A stretch of 32,125 nt of DNA, taken from positions 1 to 32,125 of the forward strand of contig JAGRMK010000004.1 in assembly GCA_020441345.1 (NCBI GenBank). The letters run 5' to 3'. Below, in pieces: positions 23,427 to 29,168 of this stretch (positions within the stretch are counted from its first letter, which is position 1; each line of letters opens with the position of its first letter). The stretch comes from Paracoccaceae bacterium (GTDB lineage: Bacteria; Pseudomonadota; Alphaproteobacteria; Rhodobacterales; Rhodobacteraceae). The position numbers and the translations under genes are program-made. The notes under the pieces were generated by a model. That model did not search any database. It saw only the letters and a program-made list of their open reading frames with translations, and was not told where the DNA came from.

Positions 23427-24041
23427 ATGCATACGAAACGTCTTGTCCGCTGGCAGGAATGGGTCTTTGTCCGGTGCGGGGTTGCGCTGCTTGTCTGTGT
23501 GATGCTGGTTTCGCCGGTTCGCGCCCAGGATTGGTCCTATCAGGCCTGGGGCGCGGTGATGACCGACAACGATTTCGAGGAATTGCTCCGCCTGCGCAAC
23601 CTCGCGTTGCTGGATTCAGGCCTGATCGGGATCGCCGTGCATCGCCGGTTCGGGCCCGATATCGAGATCCCGTTCGGCAGCCTGAGGTTCGAGGTCGAGG
23701 CGCAGCTTGTCCGGCATTTCGGGTTGCAGGATCATTGGGAGGTCAATCTGCCGATCGGGATCCGGTTCACGCCAGATCGCCGCAGGCTGGGTATCGACAG
23801 CATCGCCTTCGGGATCGGGCCATCGTTTGCATCGGAACTCCCGCCCATCGAGTTGCGCCGGGGCAGCGGATCCGGCTCGCGCGAGTTGATCTATTTTCAT
23901 GTCGAAACGGAGCATGTTCTGCGGTCTCACCCGGACACACGGATCTTCTTTCGCGTGCATCACCGGTCGGACGGATACGGGCTGATCGCCAACGCCGTCG
24001 GCACGAATGCCCTGGCGATCGGGTTTCGGCGATCCTTCTGA
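23427..24041 (+). CDS. small outer-membrane beta-barrel protein, weakly PagL-like
   Basis: A 204-residue precursor. Residues 12-35 form a signal peptide ending VRAQD, consistent with signal peptidase I cleavage. The mature protein alternates hydrophobic residues as in short barrels and ends in phenylalanine (IGFRRSF), the usual outer-membrane insertion signal. The segment RVHHRSDGYGLI has an H-x-S pattern like lipid A 3-O-deacylase PagL and related acyloxyacyl-hydrolase-like barrels, but a matching catalytic glutamate was not found. An AGGGAGAA site at 23416-23422 supports the start. It may remodel or sense outer-membrane lipid; function is not established. Confidence 0.7.
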   Translation: MHTKRLVRWQEWVFVRCGVALLVCVMLVSPVRAQDWSYQAWGAVMTDNDFEELLRLRNLALLDSGLIGIAVHRRFGPDIEIPFGSLRFEVEAQLVRHFGLQDHWEVNLPIGIRFTPDRRRLGIDSIAFGIGPSFASELPPIELRRGSGSGSRELIYFHVETEHVLRSHPDTRIFFRVHHRSDGYGLIANAVGTNALAIGFRRSF

Positions 24042-24067
24042 TCTCCGGTCCCTCTGACCGCGTTTCG

Positions 24068-25180
24068 TCAGGGCCGGCCCGCGACGGCAGGCGCCGCGCG
24101 CACCGTTCCAAACAGGCGGCGCAGAAACCGCTGGGCCGGGCGTTCGCACAGCACCAGACCGATCTGGGCCAGCACCAGGATCAGCGCCAGGTAGAGCAGG
24201 AAGAACCACGGTGACAACACCGGCAGCGACACCCCGGCCCGATCCGCCAGAAGGACAACGGCCAGTTGCAGCGGGAAATGCAGCAAGAACACACCATAGC
24301 TGAGATCCCCGAGCCGCTGGAACGCGGCACCCAGCCAGTCGGGCAAGCGGCGAAGACTGGCGGCGGCAAAGCACAGCGTCGGGATGACGACCAGCAGAAC
24401 GGTGTGAATCACCGGAACCACCACCACATCGCCCCAGAACCAGGCCACCACGCCAAAGACGCCCAGCACACCGACGGCCAACCGCCGCAGCGCAGGCCCA
24501 TAGCGCCCGTCGCCATGGCGGAACAGGACAATCGCACCGATCCCCCCGGCAAAGAAATGCGCGGCGCATTCCAGGATTCTGGCGTCGGGAAAGGCCGCGT
24601 AAAACAGACTCGCGCCAACGACCATCCCCAGGTTGAGCCTGATCGACAGACCCCGCCGCCAGACCATCGCGAAAAAGACGGCATAGACCGGGATCAGGAC
24701 CGACAGCGACCAGACCGGCCCGTTATAGGACATCCCCGAGCCGGGCCACCAGGCGGACGCCATCGCCAGGCTCAGCAGAGCGTGCAACAGATCGTTGTCC
24801 TGATAGACGAAATCGACGCCGTTCAGCCAAACGTGGATGCCTTGCAGAACCCCGACGATGGCAAAGGACAAAAGGTAGAGCGGATAGAGCCGGGCCACGC
24901 GATCCAGAAAGAACCGGCGCGGCCGGAGGGAATGCGCGGCGATCACGCGTCCGTAGACCAGGAATAGCGCAAAGCCGCTGATGCTCCAGAAGGTCTGCAC
25001 GCGAAAACGCCCGCCATGTTCGTAGAACAGGCTGGCCCAGCGATAGAACGGTTGTTGCGTGACATCGAAATCCGGCAGCGCGTGGCCGACAAAGCTGAAG
25101 TGCTGATAGTGCCAGATCGCGATCGCAAGACAGCCCAGGAACCGGATCAGATCAATCGCCTCATAGCGTCTCGACGGCAT
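24068..25180 (-). CDS. acyltransferase-3 family membrane O-acyltransferase (OafA/ExoZ-like)
   Basis: A 370-residue integral membrane protein with about ten hydrophobic segments. The N-terminal RFLGCLAIAIWH places Arg13 and His24 in the R-x10-H arrangement of the family, followed by FWSISGFALFLVYGR, the usual FFxISGF block. These proteins transfer acetyl or succinyl groups to sugars of LPS, capsule or exopolysaccharide at the periplasmic side. The ATG at 25180 directly precedes the conserved YEAIDLIRF start; the open frame further upstream has no family similarity. It converges on the barrel-protein gene with a 26-bp gap and probably decorates the glycan made by the neighbouring transferases. 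Confidence 0.88.
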   Translation of the reverse strand: MPSRRYEAIDLIRFLGCLAIAIWHYQHFSFVGHALPDFDVTQQPFYRWASLFYEHGGRFRVQTFWSISGFALFLVYGRVIAAHSLRPRRFFLDRVARLYPLYLLSFAIVGVLQGIHVWLNGVDFVYQDNDLLHALLSLAMASAWWPGSGMSYNGPVWSLSVLIPVYAVFFAMVWRRGLSIRLNLGMVVGASLFYAAFPDARILECAAHFFAGGIGAIVLFRHGDGRYGPALRRLAVGVLGVFGVVAWFWGDVVVVPVIHTVLLVVIPTLCFAAASLRRLPDWLGAAFQRLGDLSYGVFLLHFPLQLAVVLLADRAGVSLPVLSPWFFLLYLALILVLAQIGLVLCERPAQRFLRRLFGTVRAAPAVAGRP

Positions 25181-25492
25181 GATCGGGGTTTGCGGATCCA
25201 CGGGCTCGGCCCCCCATTCTGTCTTTTTGGTCGGAGGCCGCGGCACCGAGCACCCGGCGCGAACACAGCCACAGGATACAACCTTAAGCCCCCTGTCGCC
25301 TGCGCCCCTGTCGCCTGCGCCCCTGTCGGCAAGACGAGGTCCGAGGAACGGAGTTTGGCTTAGCGCGTCTGCGATGCGGGCACAAGGCGCCTGACCTGCC
25401 TGCGATCCGTTGCGCGGGCCGCAGGCAGCGCGCCGCCTCTTGCCACAATCCCCGCGCCACGCCATCCTGCGCGCCAAAGGGAGATCAAGACC
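25181..25492. other. 312-bp intergenic region between divergent genes
   Basis: This region holds the promoters of the acyltransferase-3 gene and qorA, though no clear boxes were recognised. It contains the 15-bp tandem repeat listed separately. Three reading frames cross it because of the high GC content, but none has a start site or recognisable product. Confidence 0.5.
25290..25328. repeat. 15-bp tandem repeat, 2.6 units
   Basis: Two full copies and one partial copy of cccctgtcgcctgcg lie in the intergenic region upstream of qorA. The unit is identical between the full copies, which suggests recent slippage. A regulatory role is not shown. Confidence 0.85.
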
Positions 25493-26467
25493 ATGGCCAA
25501 GACTGTCATCATTTCCAAACACGGCGGACCCGAAGTCCTGACGATTGCCGAACGCCCGGTGGGCGCCCCTGGCCCCGGCCAGATCCGTATCCGGCACGCA
25601 GCCTGCGGGCTTAATTTCATCGATTGCTACCAGCGTTCGGGACTTTACCCAATGCAACTGCCCGCCGCGCTGGGCATGGAGGCCGCCGGCGTGATCGAGG
25701 CGGTCGGCGAGGGTGTCACGCATCTCAAGCCCGGCGACCGCGCCGCCTATGCCGCGCAGCCCCCCGGCGCCTATTGCGAGCAACGCGTGATGCCCGCCGC
25801 CCAGGTCTGCCCGTTGCCCGATGGCATCAGCTTCGAAACCGGCGCCGCGATGATGCTCAAGGGCATGACCGTGGAATATCTGTTCCATCGCACCGTGCCG
25901 TTGAAGGCCGGGGATACCGTGCTGTTTCACGCCGCCGCAGGCGGTGTCGGTCTGATCGCCTGCCAATGGGCCCGGTCAGAGGGGATCACGCTGATCGCGA
26001 CCGCAGGATCCGATGCGAAATGCCAGCTTGCCCTGGACCACGGCGCCAGTCACGCGATCAACTACAACACCGAGGATTTCGCGGTGCGAGTGCGTGAGAT
26101 AACCGGCGGGCGCGGCGTCGATGCGGTGATGGATTCCGTGGGTGCCTCGACCTTCGAAGGCTCGATCGACAGTCTACGGCCGCTGGGAATGATGATCTCG
26201 TTCGGCAATGCCTCGGGTCCGGTGCCGCCGGTGAACCTGGGCACGCTGGCCGCCAAGGGCTCGTTGCAGATCACCCGCCCGACGCTGTTCACGCATATCG
26301 CGCCGCATGAAACCTGCCAGGCGATGGCCCGGCACCTGTTCGACAAGGTGCTGAGCGGGGACGTGACGATCCGAATCGACCAGCGGTTCCCGTTGGACGA
26401 GGTGCGCGCGGCGCATGAGGCGCTGGAGGCGCGCAAGACCACCGGCTCGACGATCCTGACGCTGTAA
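25493..26467 (+). CDS. qorA: NADPH:quinone oxidoreductase (zeta-crystallin-like MDR)
   Basis: A 324-residue member of the zinc-free medium-chain dehydrogenase/reductase family. It has the quinone oxidoreductase pattern CGLNFIDCYQRSGLYP (38-53), LGMEAAGVIEAVGEGV and the nucleotide-binding AAAGGVGLIACQWA around residues 145-158. It reduces quinones by one electron with NADPH, or acts on related carbonyls. GGGAGA precedes the ATG (25479-25484). It is a single-gene unit, ends at a G/C hairpin element and converges on cobB. It has no evident link to the lipid genes. Confidence 0.92.
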   Translation: MAKTVIISKHGGPEVLTIAERPVGAPGPGQIRIRHAACGLNFIDCYQRSGLYPMQLPAALGMEAAGVIEAVGEGVTHLKPGDRAAYAAQPPGAYCEQRVMPAAQVCPLPDGISFETGAAMMLKGMTVEYLFHRTVPLKAGDTVLFHAAAGGVGLIACQWARSEGITLIATAGSDAKCQLALDHGASHAINYNTEDFAVRVREITGGRGVDAVMDSVGASTFEGSIDSLRPLGMMISFGNASGPVPPVNLGTLAAKGSLQITRPTLFTHIAPHETCQAMARHLFDKVLSGDVTIRIDQRFPLDEVRAAHEALEARKTTGSTILTL

Positions 26468-26540
26468 AAGGGGGCGTTGCCCCCCGCCCTGCGGGCTCCC
26501 CCCAGGATATTTTCAGACAGATGAGGGGGATCAGCCCCCT
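26468..26540. terminator. G/C palindrome cluster between convergent genes (Rhodobacterales-type intergenic element)
   Basis: Three short inverted repeats lie in a row: GGGGGC-gtt-GCCCCC (26470-26475/26479-26484), CCCGC-cct-GCGGG (26483-26495) and AGGGGG-atcag-CCCCCT (26524-26540, across the cobB stop). A GGATATTTTCAGACAGATGA block joins the second and third. I recall blocks of this type (G/C hairpins then GATATTT..AGATGA) as frequent gene-end elements in Rhodobacteraceae. It probably ends transcription from both sides; the family recollection needs a genome search. Confidence 0.65.
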
Positions 26541-27226
26541 TGTGCCAGGAGGGAGTCGACCCAGGCCGGAACGACCTCGGTTGCGGGCCCGATGTGCTGT
26601 GCATGGAACATGGCGGCGAGATCGGAACGTTCGAGGTTCAGCTCGACGCAATGCGCACCGTTCCGGCGGGCGCTCTTGACGAACCCGGCGGCAGGCCAGA
26701 CCTGACCCGAGGTGCCGATCGCGGCGAAATGCGTGGCGCGGTCGAGAGCGGCGGCGATGTCGTCCATCCGATAAGGGATTTCGCCGAACCAGACGACATC
26801 GGGTCGGGTGGCGGCGCGCCGGCACGCCGGGCAGCGGTCGGTCGGGGACATCGTAGCAGGCGCGGGCCAACGATGCCCGCATTCCGCGCAAAGGGCGCGC
26901 ATCAGGGCGCCGTGCATCTGGATCACCGCCCTTGACCCGGCGCGGGCGTGCAGGTCATCGACGTTTTGCGTCACCAGCGTCACCTGCCCCGGCAGCGCCG
27001 CTTCGAGCCGGGCCAGCGCGCGATGCGCGGCATTGGGCGTGGCGGCGGCGCAGTTGGCGCGCCGGGCATTGTAAAAGGCGTGCACCAGGTCCGGGTTGCG
27101 GGCGAACCCCTCTGGCGTGGCGACCTCTTCAAGGTCGTATTGCGACCAGAGCCCGCCCGCGTCGCGGAATGTTCCCAGGCCGCTTTCGGCGGAAATCCCC
27201 GCACCGGTCAGAATCACGATCTGCAT
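26531..27226 (-). CDS. cobB: NAD-dependent protein deacylase, Sir2 class III
   Basis: A 231-residue sirtuin that removes acyl groups from lysines using NAD. Seen: GAGISAESGLGTFR (8-21), TQNVDDLH (86-93), catalytic His105, and a zinc site of Cys113, Cys116, Cys132 and Cys135. Tyr52 and Arg55 in FYNARR are the residues that let SIRT5/CobB-type enzymes accept succinyl and malonyl groups, so desuccinylase activity is expected. AGGGG precedes the ATG. It starts one base after the metR stop, so the two genes are one transcription unit. Confidence 0.95.
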   Translation of the reverse strand: MQIVILTGAGISAESGLGTFRDAGGLWSQYDLEEVATPEGFARNPDLVHAFYNARRANCAAATPNAAHRALARLEAALPGQVTLVTQNVDDLHARAGSRAVIQMHGALMRALCAECGHRWPAPATMSPTDRCPACRRAATRPDVVWFGEIPYRMDDIAAALDRATHFAAIGTSGQVWPAAGFVKSARRNGAHCVELNLERSDLAAMFHAQHIGPATEVVPAWVDSLLAQGG

Positions 27227-27227
27227 C

Positions 27228-28133
27228 TCAGCCCCTTTGCAGCTTTACCGGCTCGGTCCGTGCCAGCCGCAGGAAATGCGCCATGAAGGGTTTCGTTGCG
27301 TCGTCCGACCGGGTCGCGGCGTAGAGGCGTTTGGTCATGCCATGTTCGGTCAGTGGCAGGGTCACGTAATCGGACGAGGACCGGACCTCGCGCAGCACCC
27401 AGTCGGGCAGCACCGAGACGCCGCGCCCGCTTGCCACCAGCAGCAGGATTACCGCTGTCAATTCGACCTGCCGCACCGACCGGGGTTCGACGCGCGCCGG
27501 GCCCAGAAGCCCGGAAAAGATATCCAGCCGCCCGCGATCCATCGGGTAGGTGATCAGCACCTCGTCGCGGAAATCCTCGGCATCGACAAAGGGTTTTTTC
27601 GCCAGCGGATGCGAGGAGGCGGCGATGAACCGGGGTTCGTAATCGAAAAGCGGCGTGAACACGACGCCCTCCATCGCCTCGGGGTCCGAGGAGATCACAA
27701 GGTCAACATCTTCGCGGGCCAACGCGGGCAAGGCCCCGAAAGCCAGACCCGGGCGGATATCGACATCCACATCGGGCCAGGCGTGGCGGAACTTTTCCAG
27801 CACAGGGAACAACCATTCAAAGCAGGCATGGCATTCGATCGCGATATGCAGGCGCCCGGATTTGCCCGCGATCAGCGCGCGGAACTCGTCTTCCAGGGCG
27901 TCGATGCGCGGCAGCACCTCGTCCGCGAGCCGAAGCAGTTTCATCCCCGCCGCCGAGAGACGCAGGGGCTTGGTGCGGCGCACGAACAATTCGACGCCGC
28001 ACTGTTCCTCGAGCCCCTTGAGCTGATGACTGAGCGCCGATTGCGTGATGTTCAGAAGATCGGCGGCCCGCCCGACACCGCCCGCCTGATGGATCGCGCG
28101 AATTGTGCGCAGATGCCGGAATTCGAGGTGCAT
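27228..28133 (-). CDS. metR: LysR-family regulator, MetR-like
   Basis: A 301-residue LysR-type transcription factor. Residues 1-60 hold the winged helix-turn-helix (LEFRHLRTIRAIHQAGGVGRAADLLNITQSALSHQLK), and the rest is the two-lobed effector domain. The effector region ECHACFEWLFPVLEKFR is characteristic of MetR, which senses homocysteine and activates methionine genes. It is divergent from metF with 92 bp between the starts, the classical LysR arrangement. The ATG at 28133 was chosen because it directly precedes the HTH; the longer frame to 28181 would reach into the shared promoter. cobB follows after a single base. Confidence 0.93.
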   Translation of the reverse strand: MHLEFRHLRTIRAIHQAGGVGRAADLLNITQSALSHQLKGLEEQCGVELFVRRTKPLRLSAAGMKLLRLADEVLPRIDALEDEFRALIAGKSGRLHIAIECHACFEWLFPVLEKFRHAWPDVDVDIRPGLAFGALPALAREDVDLVISSDPEAMEGVVFTPLFDYEPRFIAASSHPLAKKPFVDAEDFRDEVLITYPMDRGRLDIFSGLLGPARVEPRSVRQVELTAVILLLVASGRGVSVLPDWVLREVRSSSDYVTLPLTEHGMTKRLYAATRSDDATKPFMAHFLRLARTEPVKLQRG

Positions 28134-28225
28134 TATGCGACAAACCTCATAGTTATGATGAAAACAATGAATTTGTCTCACATTACTGCACGTGCGACAA
28201 GAGCCTCAGTTTACAGGAGCCCAGC
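28134..28225. promoter_or_regulatory. metR-metF divergent promoter/operator region
   Basis: This 92-bp region is clearly more AT-rich than its surroundings. It contains TGCGACAA twice in direct orientation (28136-28143 and 28193-28200) and TTGTC at 28173-28177 forming an inverted pair with GACAA at 28196-28200. A classical TGAA-N5-TTCA MetR box was not found. AGGAG at 28215-28219 is the metF ribosome site. No SAM or SAH riboswitch fold was recognised. Confidence 0.5.
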
Positions 28226-29095
28226 ATGTCCGCACCGCGTATTTCCTTCGAATTCTTCCCCCCCAAGACGCTGGAAGCCAGCTTTCGTCTGTGGGACACG
28301 GTGCGCATGCTGGCGCCGCTGAACCCGGATTTCGTCTCGGTCACGTATGGCGCCGGCGGCACCACCCGGCAGTTGACGCATGAAGCCGTGACCACGATCG
28401 GGCGCGAGTTCGGCCTGACCGTCGCGGCGCATCTGACCTGCGTGGATGCCACCAAGGCCGAAACGCTGGACATCGCGCGCAGCTATGCCGCCGCCGGGGT
28501 GCGCGAGATCGTGGCACTCCGCGGCGATCCGCCCAAGGGCCAGGGCCAGTTCCGCGCCCATCCCGAGGGGTTCGCCGATTCCGCCGCGCTGATCGAGGCG
28601 CTGAAGGCCACCGGCGACTTCACCATTCGCGTCGGCGCCTATCCCGAGCGGCATCCCGACGCGACCGATGCCGGTGCCGATATCGCCTGGCTCAAGCGCA
28701 AGTTTCAGGCCGGCGCGGACAGCGCGATCACCCAGTTCTTCTTTGAGCCCGAGACCTTCCTGCGGTTCCGGGATGCCGCCGACAAGGCCGGGATCGACGC
28801 CAGCAAGATCACGCCCGGCATCATCCCGATTGAAAACTGGTCCGGCATCCGGCGGTTTGCGCTGGCCACCGGCGCCAGCGTTCCGGCCTGGCTGGATGAC
28901 GCTTTCGCCAAGGCGGCGCGCGACGGGCGCGAGGATCTTCTGGCCACGGCGTTGTGCACCGAGATGTGCGACACGCTGCTGGGAGAAGGGGTTCCGGCGC
29001 TGCATTTCTACACGCTCAACCGCCCGACCCTGACGCGCGATGTGTGTTTTGCACTGGGGGTTACGCCAAGCGTGGAATTGCAGAACGTCGCCTGA
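28226..29095 (+). CDS. metF: 5,10-methylenetetrahydrofolate reductase
   Basis: A 289-residue FAD enzyme that makes 5-methyltetrahydrofolate for methionine synthesis. The N-terminus ISFEFFPPKT carries the catalytic glutamate; SVTYGAGGTTR (38-48), VAHLTCV, ALRGDPP, AITQFFFEPETF and GIIPIENWSGIRRFA are family blocks in the right order. The start is set by AGGAG at 28215-28219, seven bases before the ATG. It is divergent from its likely regulator metR. Downstream is a hairpin that serves the opposite-strand gene. Confidence 0.97.
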   Translation: MSAPRISFEFFPPKTLEASFRLWDTVRMLAPLNPDFVSVTYGAGGTTRQLTHEAVTTIGREFGLTVAAHLTCVDATKAETLDIARSYAAAGVREIVALRGDPPKGQGQFRAHPEGFADSAALIEALKATGDFTIRVGAYPERHPDATDAGADIAWLKRKFQAGADSAITQFFFEPETFLRFRDAADKAGIDASKITPGIIPIENWSGIRRFALATGASVPAWLDDAFAKAARDGREDLLATALCTEMCDTLLGEGVPALHFYTLNRPTLTRDVCFALGVTPSVELQNVA

Positions 29096-29105
29096 TCGAC
29101 GCGGG

Positions 29106-29143
29106 AAAAACGACAAGGGCGCGACCGTGAGGACCGCGCCCTT
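29106..29143 (-). terminator. intrinsic terminator of the Pro/Ala-rich protein gene
   Basis: The inverted repeat AAGGGCGCG (29115-29123) and CGCGCCCTT (29135-29143) has an 11-nt loop. On the minus strand it is followed by four bases and then five T (29106-29110), giving a rho-independent form 26 bases after the TAA stop at 29169-29171. It may also slow transcription leaving metF. Confidence 0.75.
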
Positions 29144-29168
29144 TGGCCGTGCTGCGGTCGCGCCGGGC

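Noticed and set aside
25181..25966. Upstream extension of the acyltransferase-3 frame across the qorA start
   Set aside because: The extra residues have no family similarity and run antisense to qorA; the conserved N-terminus begins at 25180.
28134..28225. SAM or SAH riboswitch before metF
   Set aside because: The leader is only 92 bp and shows no conserved riboswitch core; divergent MetR control explains the arrangement.
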